Source of the DNA: Brevibacterium sp. UCMA 11754
GTDB taxonomy: Bacteria > Actinomycetota > Actinomycetes > Actinomycetales > Brevibacteriaceae
Assembly (NCBI RefSeq): GCF_021532275.1
Contig: NZ_JACBOT010000031.1
Location: forward strand, 248,001 to 312,000
Direction: 5' to 3'
DNA: 64,000 nt
Positions 1 to 7,935 of the stretch are shown here, in pieces; the first letter of the stretch is position 1; each line of letters begins with the position of its first letter. Both the position numbers and the translations under genes were made by a program. The notes under the pieces are model-generated. The model was not told the origin of the DNA, made no database searches, and worked only from the letters and a program-made list of their open reading frames with translations.

Positions 1-812
1 GCAGCTTCGGTGAGGAAACGGTGTGGCCAGGCTCGGACCACCTCGGCGCCGGGAAACGAGGTCGGGCCGGTGAAGGCGGGGCGGGGATCGCACAGCGTGA
101 TGCGGTGGCCCAGTGGCAGGGCAGCTTCCACCAGGGCCCGCCCGAAGGCGTTCGCTCCGATGATGACCAGGTGTGCCGGCGGTATCCGGGTCTCGATGAA
201 GAGGTCGATCGGGTTGCGGTCGCCTTCGGGCGCAGTGATGCGGACTGTGCCCGTGCTCCCGCTGCGGATCATCGACTCAGCATGCCTGACCGCGGAGTCG
301 AGCACCGAGGGCGGGACGATTGTGCCCAGACCCGCGGCAAGAGAGCCCGCAGCTCGTCCGGAACTCTCCTCGAGTGCGTCTTCGCTGACGGCAAGGGCGC
401 TGGAGGACTCATCGTGGTCTGCAGCAGGAAGTCGCATCACCATCGCGATCGGATCCTGCTGATCGGTTTCCTGTCGCAGATCCGAGCGACCGGCGCTGAA
501 GGGCTGGACGAGCACGTCGATGCTGCCCCCGCACATCAGACCGACGGCGAAGGCATCGTCATCGCTGTAGCCGAATCTCTGAACTGTGGCCGCTCCGGTG
601 GCGAGCGCCTCTCGGCAAGCCTCGAGGACGGCGCCTTCGACGCATCCTCCTGTGAGGGAACCGTGGATCTCACCTGCGGCGTCGACCAGCATCGAGGTCC
701 CCACCGGCCGCGGCACCGAACCATCAGTCCCGACGATGGTCGCGACCGCAACGTCCTGCGGTTCCTCCGCAGCGAAGAGCCGCTGCTGTGCGGCAGTGAG
801 GACGTCCAACAT
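1..812 (-). CDS. XdhC/CoxI family molybdoenzyme maturation protein (3' end beyond window)
   Basis: The frame is open from an ATG at 812 to the left edge (270 codons, no stop), so the C-terminus is missing. The N-terminal part has the XdhC_CoxI pattern (an early VGTDGSVPRPVGTSM stretch, then GSLTGGCVEGAV and CGGSIDVLVQP). The visible end is the Rossmann-like XdhC C-terminal domain (HLVIIGANAFGRALVEAA, followed by LCDPRPAF). Members of this family insert or sulfurate the molybdenum cofactor of xanthine-dehydrogenase or CO-dehydrogenase type enzymes in the cytoplasm. No such hydroxylase is in the window; it may lie to the left. fdhD, mogA and a cytochrome-linked Mo protein elsewhere in the window show that the cell uses Moco. 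The family call is firm; the client enzyme is unknown. Confidence 0.88.
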   Translation of the reverse strand, partial: MLDVLTAAQQRLFAAEEPQDVAVATIVGTDGSVPRPVGTSMLVDAAGEIHGSLTGGCVEGAVLEACREALATGAATVQRFGYSDDDAFAVGLMCGGSIDVLVQPFSAGRSDLRQETDQQDPIAMVMRLPAADHDESSSALAVSEDALEESSGRAAGSLAAGLGTIVPPSVLDSAVRHAESMIRSGSTGTVRITAPEGDRNPIDLFIETRIPPAHLVIIGANAFGRALVEAALPLGHRITLCDPRPAFTGPTSFPGAEVVRAWPHRFLTEA

Positions 813-916
813 GCTAGGAGCCTATACCCTATGTTTCATCGCATCATGTGGCACGAGGAGCGCGACCTCGGCACCGGCGACGGGTGCCTGAGTCTCGTCC
901 CGGAGTGCGCTCGTGA

Positions 917-1855
917 TCAGAATTCCAGGACGAGTCGCCCGCGGACGCCGCCTGCCTCCAGGCGACGATGCGCTGCCGGAGCCTGGTCTTTGGAGAACGT
1001 CTCAGCCACCTGCAGAGTGAGCGTTCCGTCCTCAGCGAGTTGGCGGAGCTCATCGAGTCTGCCGTGCTCTCGTGCATAGTCGACGACCCAGACGGGCGTG
1101 AACGTGACACCGCGCTCACCTGCTTCGTCGTATCCGCGCACCGTGATGACTGTGCCCCCACCGCGGACGGCCGGGGCGATCTTCTCGAGCATGAGCGCTC
1201 CGTCGATCACGCCAGCCACACCGTCGGGGTACCGCTCTCGTATGAGCTGCGGGAAGTCGTCGCCTCGGCGGAGCACGAGATCGGCTCCAAGCCCGGTGAC
1301 ACGTTCTTCGTCGGAGTCTTTGGCATCGGCAATGACTGTGAGGCCGTCCTTCTTCGCCAGTTGCACGGCGTACCCGCCCATCGTGCCGGCCGCACCGGTC
1401 ACCGCGAGCACGCTGCCCTTCTTAAGCCCCAGGGTATCCAGCGCCAGACGGGCGGTGAGCCCATTCATCGGCAACGTGGCCGCCTCCTGATCGTCGAACC
1501 CGTGCGGGGCGCGGGCGACTGACTCGATGGGCACGGCGATATGTTCCGAATAGGCACCGTGCGCTACCGTAGGCGCGACCACTGCCATCACATGGTCGCC
1601 GACTGCGAGATCGGTCTCAACGCCGTCTCCGAACTCCTCGAGGACTCCGGCGGCGTCCATTCCGGGCACACGCACCTGGGACTCCTCTTCGGATCGCCGA
1701 ACACGTGTGCCGCTGCGAAGCATGGTGTCGGTGGGATTCACAGACGCCGCATGAACGCGAATCAGAACCTCTCCCGCGCCCGGGGCCGGAATCGGGAGGT
1801 CGATGACCTCCAACGCCTCAGGCCCACCTGGCTGATGAAATCCGACGACTTGCAT
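917..1855 (-). CDS. NADP-dependent quinone oxidoreductase-like (zinc-independent MDR) enzyme
   Basis: A 312-aa medium-chain dehydrogenase/reductase. The GroES-like N-terminal half contains VRVPGMDAAGVLEEFGDGV (residues 61-79), and the Rossmann half has GAAGTMG at 154-160 for NADP binding. No catalytic-zinc cysteine cluster is visible, so it belongs to the zinc-independent quinone reductase/enoyl reductase branch, which reduces quinones or alpha,beta-unsaturated carbonyls. Length is normal for the branch. It starts at an ATG and reads toward xdhC across a gap of about 100 bp, so the two may be cotranscribed. The substrate cannot be told from sequence. Confidence 0.85.
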   Translation of the reverse strand: MQVVGFHQPGGPEALEVIDLPIPAPGAGEVLIRVHAASVNPTDTMLRSGTRVRRSEEESQVRVPGMDAAGVLEEFGDGVETDLAVGDHVMAVVAPTVAHGAYSEHIAVPIESVARAPHGFDDQEAATLPMNGLTARLALDTLGLKKGSVLAVTGAAGTMGGYAVQLAKKDGLTVIADAKDSDEERVTGLGADLVLRRGDDFPQLIRERYPDGVAGVIDGALMLEKIAPAVRGGGTVITVRGYDEAGERGVTFTPVWVVDYAREHGRLDELRQLAEDGTLTLQVAETFSKDQAPAAHRRLEAGGVRGRLVLEF

Positions 1856-1985
1856 GTCGACCTCCTGACGACGAGGAAATGAGTCTGGTTCGAGGCTACG
1901 CGAGTCGCCACTTCGCGGCTAGCCTCGTCACGTACACCGCGACCGTCCGTTCGTCCGAAGGATGTCCACTCCGACTGCGCAACCT

Positions 1986-3332
1986 TCACCACTGCGTCGT
2001 CAAGAGGTACTCGATGGCGACCGCGGATGCCATCTGTGTGGCAAGCAGCGGCCGTTGCCAACGCAGCGGCAACAGCGATGGCAACACCAATGTCCAGATT
2101 GTGAACGGCAACCAGATTCGTTCGACCTCTGCTTTGCTCATGCCCGACAGCGTCGCCACCAGGATCGAGACGAAGCCGGCGCAACCCAGGACAGCGACCA
2201 CGCGCCGCCCCTTGTCGGCCCCCCGCCACGCTTCGGCGATGCCGCGGGGAAAGGCCGCCCATACCGCTAGTCCACTGGTGAACGTCCAGGCGCCCAGGTT
2301 CGCCCACACCCAATAGCCGAATTGCCGTTTGTGTTGGATCCCGTCGTAATAGCGGGTGACCAGTACGGGGAACCCCTCCCACCACCGGAATCCGGCCAGG
2401 GTGAATGCCGCAACGACGAGCAGCGCACCGCCGAGTGCCCAGGGCAGTGCCGTCCATCTGCCGCCGAGATAGATCACAGCGATGGCGAGGATCCCCAGCA
2501 GCAATAGTCCGTAGGAAAGATACACGCTCAGGCCGAGTAGCAGCCCTGCGGGGAGACCAAAGCCGATCAGTCGTGAGCTGCGGTCTGCTGTCGCGGCCAG
2601 CGCCAGAAGCGCCAGTCCCCAGGCGGCCACTGCTGTAAACAGCGCATCAGCGGACACGCCCATCCAGATCGCCGCGGGTGCGGCGATCAGCCAGGGCGCT
2701 GCGCGGCGGGCGAACTTCTGCGAGGCCAAGGTCTTGACGGTCAGCAGCACTGCGACGACTCCGGTGCAACCAAGAGTCATGACGATGACACCAGCTGTGT
2801 ACGGGTCCTCGATGCCGATCCGGTCGAGCAGGATGAAGAACAGCGTCGCGCCCGGTGGATGCCCGGCAATGTGAATGGGCCAGTGGTCGGGCGCACGCAG
2901 AGGCACTTTTTCGATGAATCCGGACAAGAACGCGGGGATCGAGGACACTTCTTTGGCATCGACGAAGTATTCGCTGGGGCGTGCAAACACCTTGCTGACG
3001 CTTTCCTTGCCGCCGACATGGGCCAACGCGGCCGTCCACAGCCAGGATCCGGCGAAGACCGCAGCCAGATAGGGGCCCCAGTTCAGTGCGGAGCTGATGC
3101 GTCGCCAGCACAGAAACCCGGTCAGTGCCACGAGCACCGGCAGCACCAAGGTAGGTGCCGGATCAGGTGTCCATCTTGCCTTCAAGGGGGGCCAGTGGAT
3201 GAAAACATCCGTTCCCGTCGCGCGCGGCCAGACGATGGCGGCGGCGACCAACCCCACACCGATGAGTGTACTGACCATCGCTGCAGTCCAGGCCCGGCGG
3301 GAAAGTAAGGATGCTTGCGTGGGCACAATCAC
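1986..3332 (-). CDS. Polytopic membrane protein, probable polyprenol-phosphate-sugar-dependent glycosyltransferase
   Basis: A 448-aa protein with roughly ten hydrophobic segments and a HPPG motif (158-161) in an extracytoplasmic-type loop, as found in actinobacterial GT-C-like membrane proteins. The start is a GTG only 25 bp from the divergent GT2 gene. GT2 enzymes of this kind load sugar onto polyprenyl phosphate and a GT-C protein then uses that donor outside the membrane, so the two genes are likely functional partners. From memory, Mycobacterium tuberculosis has a similar neighbourhood (Rv0535-Rv0541c: pnp, galE3, GT2, DUF2064 protein, integral membrane protein). The acceptor is unknown and the glycosyltransferase role is inferred from motif and context. 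Confidence 0.65.
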   Translation of the reverse strand: MIVPTQASLLSRRAWTAAMVSTLIGVGLVAAAIVWPRATGTDVFIHWPPLKARWTPDPAPTLVLPVLVALTGFLCWRRISSALNWGPYLAAVFAGSWLWTAALAHVGGKESVSKVFARPSEYFVDAKEVSSIPAFLSGFIEKVPLRAPDHWPIHIAGHPPGATLFFILLDRIGIEDPYTAGVIVMTLGCTGVVAVLLTVKTLASQKFARRAAPWLIAAPAAIWMGVSADALFTAVAAWGLALLALAATADRSSRLIGFGLPAGLLLGLSVYLSYGLLLLGILAIAVIYLGGRWTALPWALGGALLVVAAFTLAGFRWWEGFPVLVTRYYDGIQHKRQFGYWVWANLGAWTFTSGLAVWAAFPRGIAEAWRGADKGRRVVAVLGCAGFVSILVATLSGMSKAEVERIWLPFTIWTLVLPSLLPLRWQRPLLATQMASAVAIEYLLTTQW

Positions 3333-3357
3333 ATTTTAACACTGGTACTGTCACCTT

Positions 3358-4038
3358 ATGCATGATCCTCTCGCACGTGAGCCGCTTGCCTGCACTGTGG
3401 TGATTCCGTGCCGCGACGAGGCGCTGGCGTTGCCCGGCGTCTTCAGCACCATCCCCGATGGCATGAACGTGATCGTCGTGGACAACGGGTCGGTCGATGG
3501 CACCGCCGAGGTCGCTCGCAGCCTGGGCGCCGAAGTCGTGTACGAGGCTGTCGCCGGTTACGGCGCTGCGGTTCACGCCGGAATCCTCGCGGCCACGGCG
3601 CCCTTGGTGGCAGTGCTTGATGGCGATGGTTCGATGGATCCTGCCGACCTGCCTGAGCTGGCTTCGGTCGTGAGCAAAGGGGCGGCCACGATGGCGATCG
3701 GACGCCGAAGACCAGAGGGAAACGGCGTCTGGCCTTGGCATGCACGAGCCGGAACAGCCGTCCTGGCCTGGTGGATCCGACGCAGCAGCGGCTTTGGTGT
3801 GCATGATCTGGCTCCGATGCGGGTCTGCCGCCGGGACGACCTTCTTGCGTTGGATATCACCGACCGACGGTTCGGCTATCCGCTTGAGCTCATGATCAAG
3901 GCCTCGCGGGCGGGCTGGACTGTGCACGAGAGGGACATCGTCTACCGCAGGCGTGCGCGAGGCACGAAGTCCAAGGTTTCGGGAACGCTGCTGGGGACGT
4001 GGCGGACCATCGCCGATTTCGCCAGGGTGCTGACATGA
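3358..4038 (+). CDS. GT2 family glycosyltransferase (polyprenyl-phosphate sugar synthase-like)
   Basis: A 226-aa GT-A fold enzyme and first gene of the operon. It begins with the nucleotide-sugar site (VIPCRDE near residue 15, VDNGSVDGT at 41-49) and has the metal-binding DXD-like DGD at 88-90. The C-terminal half has the FGYPLELMIKA and RRRARGTKSKVSG stretches typical of dolichyl/polyprenyl-phosphate glycosyltransferases. It lacks membrane anchors, so it acts at the inner membrane face. The stop overlaps the next start (ATGA). The neighbouring GT-C-like membrane protein is the likely user of its product. GT2 membership is firm; the sugar and lipid are unknown. Confidence 0.85.
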   Translation: MHDPLAREPLACTVVIPCRDEALALPGVFSTIPDGMNVIVVDNGSVDGTAEVARSLGAEVVYEAVAGYGAAVHAGILAATAPLVAVLDGDGSMDPADLPELASVVSKGAATMAIGRRRPEGNGVWPWHARAGTAVLAWWIRRSSGFGVHDLAPMRVCRRDDLLALDITDRRFGYPLELMIKASRAGWTVHERDIVYRRRARGTKSKVSGTLLGTWRTIADFARVLT

Positions 4039-4712
4039 GCGCACCACCGACGATGCTGGTGGTCGCCAAGGCGCCGGTTGCCGGCCAAGCCAAAACCAGA
4101 TTGGCGACAGCTGTCGGGGATCAGGCGGCAGCACGGATCGCCGCGGCCTCGCTGCTGGACACGCTGGAGGTCGTGGGTGATCTGGGATGGCCCGTGGTCA
4201 TCGCGATGACCGGTGACCTTGCCGAGGCGGCAATGGCAGATGAGCTCGCCGCGGCGTGTGGCAGGCACCGCGTCATCGCCCAACGCGGAGGCTCTTTCGC
4301 GTCCCGGCTGATCGCGGCTCACCACGACGCCGATGCAGGCCACGGGGTCGTGCAAATCGGCATGGACACGCCCCAAGTCACCGCGGAGAGCCTGCAGACG
4401 GCGGCAGCGGCATTGGAATGCCATGACGTCGCGCTGGGCCTGGCTGAGGACGGAGGATGGTGGATACTGGCTGCACAGAATCCCAGTTGGACGTCCAGCC
4501 TGGCCTCGGTGGCGATGTCGAGACCCGATACCGGCATGCGGACCAAGGAGGCGCTCGTGAGCAACGGTGCCCGGGTCGCCTCCGTTCCGGTCCTGGCCGA
4601 TGTAGACTACTGGGAGGACTCACACGCTGTCGCCTCCCTCATTCCGCACAGCCATTTTGCCGCCGAGGTCGCTCAGGCAGCCGACCGTGAACAGATTGGG
4701 TCCCAACCATGA
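4035..4712 (+). CDS. DUF2064 / TIGR04282-type transferase (CofC-like fold)
   Basis: A 225-aa protein with the signature of the CofC-like nucleotidyl/glycosyl transferase group: APVAGQAKTRLA near residue 13, GMDTPQVTAESL in the middle and LAEDGGWWIL after it. TIGR04282 is described as a transferase associated with rSAM/selenodomain clusters and often sits beside a GT2 protein and a nucleoside phosphorylase, the company it keeps here; I see no radical SAM gene in this operon. The start is the ATG overlapping the GT2 stop, and the stop overlaps the methyltransferase start. The family call is good; the reaction is unproven. Confidence 0.8.
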   Translation: MSAPPTMLVVAKAPVAGQAKTRLATAVGDQAAARIAAASLLDTLEVVGDLGWPVVIAMTGDLAEAAMADELAAACGRHRVIAQRGGSFASRLIAAHHDADAGHGVVQIGMDTPQVTAESLQTAAAALECHDVALGLAEDGGWWILAAQNPSWTSSLASVAMSRPDTGMRTKEALVSNGARVASVPVLADVDYWEDSHAVASLIPHSHFAAEVAQAADREQIGSQP

Positions 4713-5362
4713 CCGAAACCATTGACTTCGCACCCCTGGACGCCTTGAACGCGGCCATGACGGGCCACGCATGCGACGTGGTCAGAGCCGATGGCACAGC
4801 GACCCGATTAGATGTCCAGCAATGGACGGGTGCGCCCGACGCGACGGACCATGCGCTGTTCTTGGACCGCTGCATGGGCCCGACGCTTGATGTCGGCTGC
4901 GGTGCAGGCCGTCTTGCGGGGGCACTGACCGCCCGCGGCGGCGACGCTCTGGGGATCGACATCTCTCTCGTCGCCGTGAAACTGGCCCAGGAGCGCGGCG
5001 CGGTCGCGATTCACATGAGTGTCTTTGACGAAGTGCCCGACGAAGGCTGCTGGCAGGATGCTCTGCTGGCAGACGGCAATGTCGGGATCGGCGGCGATCC
5101 GGTCCGGCTGCTGCAGCGGATTCGCCAGCTGATACGTCCAGAGGGGTCCGTCTTGGTCGAGGTCGATGCCCCCGGGGTGGGCCTGGTGCATGAAAGTGTT
5201 CGATTGCGCGTCCAGGGACAGCTGACCGGGGCCTTCGACTGGTCGCTGGTCGATGCCGAGGCCATCGTCGGCGTTGCGGCCGCGGCAGGATTTCACGGTT
5301 GCAGACTGTACCAGCATGAGGGCCGGTACATGGCTGCGCTGACGCGTGACGGGCACGCCTAG
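4709..5362 (+). CDS. Class I SAM-dependent methyltransferase
   Basis: A 217-aa soluble protein with the Rossmann SAM-binding motif I (TLDVGCGAGRLAG, 59-71) followed by an acidic ribose-binding residue in LGIDIS. A later LIRPEGSVLVEVD stretch matches the strand 5 region of small-molecule methyltransferases. It overlaps the gene before it by four bases and ends three bases before the next start, so it is a true operon member. Nothing in the sequence fixes the substrate. A product of the preceding transferases or a nucleoside-derived metabolite is possible given the phosphorylase downstream. Confidence 0.82.
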   Translation: MTETIDFAPLDALNAAMTGHACDVVRADGTATRLDVQQWTGAPDATDHALFLDRCMGPTLDVGCGAGRLAGALTARGGDALGIDISLVAVKLAQERGAVAIHMSVFDEVPDEGCWQDALLADGNVGIGGDPVRLLQRIRQLIRPEGSVLVEVDAPGVGLVHESVRLRVQGQLTGAFDWSLVDAEAIVGVAAAAGFHGCRLYQHEGRYMAALTRDGHA

Positions 5363-5365
5363 CCG

Positions 5366-6592
5366 ATGCGCTGGCGCAGTCCGATCCGTGGGCCATGGCT
5401 GACCTCGGTGTTCGGTGCGGTGCTGCTGGCCGCGCTGCCGGTGGTTACCTTGACCGGTCTGCTCTCCTACATGGCATACGCACCGCAGCTGGGCCAGGCC
5501 ATACCAGGGGACGTGGGCTGGCTGAAGCTGCCGACTTTCCAGTGGCCCACCAGTCCTGCCTGGCTCTATCAACTCAATCAGGGGATCCACGTCGTCCTCG
5601 GCATGGTCGTCATTCCAGTGGTGCTTGCCAAGCTGTGGTCGGTGACGCCGAAGCTGTTCACATGGCCGCCGGTACGCTCTCCGGCGCACGCCCTCGAACG
5701 ACTGTCCCTGCTCATCCTCGTCGGCAGCGTCCTGTTCGAGTTGGCCACAGGCGTATTGAACATTCAGTACGACTACATCTTCGGGTTCAGCTTCTACGCA
5801 GCGCACTATTTCGGGGCGTGGGTGTTCATCGCGGCATTCATAGCGCACGTATGCCTCAAGCTGCCGAGAATGATCGAGTCCCTGCGCTCGCGGTCCCTGC
5901 GCACTGAGCTGCGCACTCCCCTGGCCGAAACTCACCCGGAGCCGCCCGATGCCGATGGGCTGGTGTCGTCTGACCCGACTCCGCCGACTATGAGCCGCCG
6001 CGGTGCCCTGGCCCTTGTCGGTGGAGGTTCCGCACTTGTACTCCTTCTCAGCGTCGGCCAGACGATTGGTGGAGTGCTCCGGCCTTTGTCCGCACTGCTC
6101 CCTCGGGGGCGAGTGCTGGGAGACGGACCCAACGACTTTCAGGTCAACCGGACGGCCGCGGCCGCGCGCATCAGTCCCGACGACACGGGCGAGGTCTGGC
6201 GACTGACTCTGCGCGGCGGCGACGGCGACATCTCATTGAGCCGGACGCAGCTGCTGACGATGCCCCAACACACCGCTGACCTGCCGATCGCGTGTGTGGA
6301 GGGATGGTCGACAACGCAGACGTGGACCGGCGTCCGGTTGGCCGAACTGGCACGTCTGGCCGGAGTCGGCGAACCAGCCTCTGCCCGGGTTGAATCGCTT
6401 CAGGAATCCGGCACGTTCAACGCCGCCACGTTGCAGCACAACCAGGTACTCGACCCCGACTCGCTGCTCGCCCTGCGCGTCAACGGTGCGGACCTGTCGA
6501 TCGATCACGGATTTCCCGCACGGATCATCGTCCCGGCCATGCCCGGTGTGCACAACACGAAATGGGTGCGCTCCATCGAGTTCAGGACCTGA
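5366..6592 (+). CDS. Cytochrome b-type membrane domain fused to sulfite-oxidase-like molybdopterin domain
   Basis: A 408-aa fusion. Residues 1-170 hold about four transmembrane helices with histidines at 75, 147 and 161 suited to ligate heme b. A second membrane anchor starts after MSRRG at 209-213. The last 150 residues are a compact sulfite-oxidase-family Moco domain with the probable molybdenum ligand Cys310 (LPIACVEGWS) and the closing PGVHNTKWVRSIEF pattern. The Moco domain should lie outside the membrane and exchange electrons through the heme domain with the quinone pool, as in YedY/YedZ, but here on one chain. The electron donor or acceptor is unknown. Confidence 0.82.
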   Translation: MRWRSPIRGPWLTSVFGAVLLAALPVVTLTGLLSYMAYAPQLGQAIPGDVGWLKLPTFQWPTSPAWLYQLNQGIHVVLGMVVIPVVLAKLWSVTPKLFTWPPVRSPAHALERLSLLILVGSVLFELATGVLNIQYDYIFGFSFYAAHYFGAWVFIAAFIAHVCLKLPRMIESLRSRSLRTELRTPLAETHPEPPDADGLVSSDPTPPTMSRRGALALVGGGSALVLLLSVGQTIGGVLRPLSALLPRGRVLGDGPNDFQVNRTAAAARISPDDTGEVWRLTLRGGDGDISLSRTQLLTMPQHTADLPIACVEGWSTTQTWTGVRLAELARLAGVGEPASARVESLQESGTFNAATLQHNQVLDPDSLLALRVNGADLSIDHGFPARIIVPAMPGVHNTKWVRSIEFRT

Positions 6593-6593
6593 T

Positions 6594-7127
6594 ATGCCAG
6601 CACACCCCGGATGGTTCCGACAGATGTATGGAGCCCGACCCCGGCACCTGCTGGTGCTGACCGGGTGCTTCCTTCTGGCCGGATACGCGGTGCTGGAGCT
6701 GGGCCCGGATCAGCTGTTCGACTCGGACGTATGGTGGCAATCCCCTGCGGTCTGGTTCCTAGGCGGGGCCATCGTCGTCGACCTCATACTGTTTCCGCTC
6801 TGCTCCGCGGCGGACCGTGTGCTCAATGCCGTCCCCCGTGCTGAGCGGACAGCCCGGAGACGTGGCCTGCGGGTGCCAATCGTCAACTACATCCGGGTAC
6901 CGGTGCTGGCCAGCGGACTGCTGCTCCTGCTTTTCTTCCCCGGCATCATCGAGCAGGGCAAGGACAGCCACCTGGCCGCCACGGGCCACACCCAGGAGCC
7001 GTTCCTCGGACGGTGGCTGTGGCTCTCGGTCCTGTTCTGCTGCCTCAGTGTCCTGGCTTACGCAATCCGTTACGGCGCAGGCCGTTTGAGAACAATGCGA
7101 TCAATCGAAAGAGAGCGTGATGACTGA
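6594..7127 (+). CDS. Small integral membrane protein of the Mo/glycosyltransferase operon
   Basis: A 177-aa protein with four predicted hydrophobic helices (about residues 20-36, 48-66, 102-118 and 139-156). The start ATG at 6594 lies two bases after the preceding stop, and the stop overlaps the phosphorylase gene. I do not recognise a named family. Its place directly after the cytochrome b-molybdopterin fusion suggests it could be an accessory subunit of that membrane oxidoreductase. One CC pair (LFCCLS) sits inside the last helix. Confidence 0.7.
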   Translation: MPAHPGWFRQMYGARPRHLLVLTGCFLLAGYAVLELGPDQLFDSDVWWQSPAVWFLGGAIVVDLILFPLCSAADRVLNAVPRAERTARRRGLRVPIVNYIRVPVLASGLLLLLFFPGIIEQGKDSHLAATGHTQEPFLGRWLWLSVLFCCLSVLAYAIRYGAGRLRTMRSIERERDD

Positions 7128-7935
7128 ATCACCCGACATCGCCATCATCGGCGGCTCCGGCTTCTACACCTTCCTCGATGACCCACAGGAAATTGAGGTC
7201 GAAACGCCCTTCGGCCCGCCGTCGGCGCCCATCGCGACCGGCAGGTTCGAACACGGGGACACGAGCCGCACCGTGGCTTTTCTGCCCCGGCACGGACGGG
7301 GGCACGAATTCCCTGCGCACCGCGTGAACTACCGCGCCAATATGTGGGCGCTGCGCAGCCTCGGAGTGCGGCAGATTCTGGCACCGTGCGCAGTCGGCGG
7401 ACTCAGTACGGACCTAGGGCCCGGCTCACTGGTGGTTCCAGACCAGTTGGTCGACCGGACGTTCGGCCGGGAGCAGACGTACTTCGACAGGGGCGCCTGC
7501 CACGTCTCATTCGCCGATCCGTACTGTCCCAGGCTGCGCACGGCCCTGCTGGACGGGCTTGCAGATGACCACGAACCGCCGGTCGACGGCGGAACCATGG
7601 TGGTGATCGAAGGTCCGAGGTTCTCCACCCGCGCCGAGTCCCAGTGGTATGCAGCACAGGGCTGGGACATCGTGAACATGACCGGCCAACCCGAAGCGAT
7701 CCTGGCGCGTGAACTCGAGCTGTGCTATGCGACTGCTGCGCTGGTGACCGACCTCGACGCGGGCATCGACTCGACGCATGCCGTCGACCAGTCGGAGGTC
7801 TTCCGGGTCTTCGCCGAGCACACCGACAAACTGAAATCGAGTCTGCGGACAGTGATCGCTTCACTGTCATCGGAGCGTTCGTGCAGCTGCTCCCAGGCGC
7901 TGGCAGGAATGACACTGCCGTTGGAGCTGCCATGA
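7120..7935 (+). CDS. S-methyl-5'-thioadenosine phosphorylase / purine nucleoside phosphorylase family
   Basis: A 271-aa protein of the PNP/MTAP family that cleaves (methylthio)adenosine or purine nucleosides with phosphate. Visible motifs are IIGGSGFY (9-15), LPRHGRGHEFPAHRVNYRANMWAL and NMTGQPEAILARELELCYA near residue 188, all standard for the trimeric MTAP/PNP II group. I use the ATG at 7120; a GTG one codon earlier is also possible. The gene overlaps both neighbours. It could recycle methylthioadenosine, but its fixed place with a CofC-like transferase and GT2 suggests a pathway-specific role. NMTG rather than a PNP-type N leaves adenine-type specificity likely but unproven. Confidence 0.88.
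   Translation: MTESPDIAIIGGSGFYTFLDDPQEIEVETPFGPPSAPIATGRFEHGDTSRTVAFLPRHGRGHEFPAHRVNYRANMWALRSLGVRQILAPCAVGGLSTDLGPGSLVVPDQLVDRTFGREQTYFDRGACHVSFADPYCPRLRTALLDGLADDHEPPVDGGTMVVIEGPRFSTRAESQWYAAQGWDIVNMTGQPEAILARELELCYATAALVTDLDAGIDSTHAVDQSEVFRVFAEHTDKLKSSLRTVIASLSSERSCSCSQALAGMTLPLELP

Noticed and set aside
4808-5935. 375-codon minus-strand frame opposite the methyltransferase and cytochrome b gene
   Set aside because: Gln/Arg/Asp-rich noise without motifs, antisense to supported genes.
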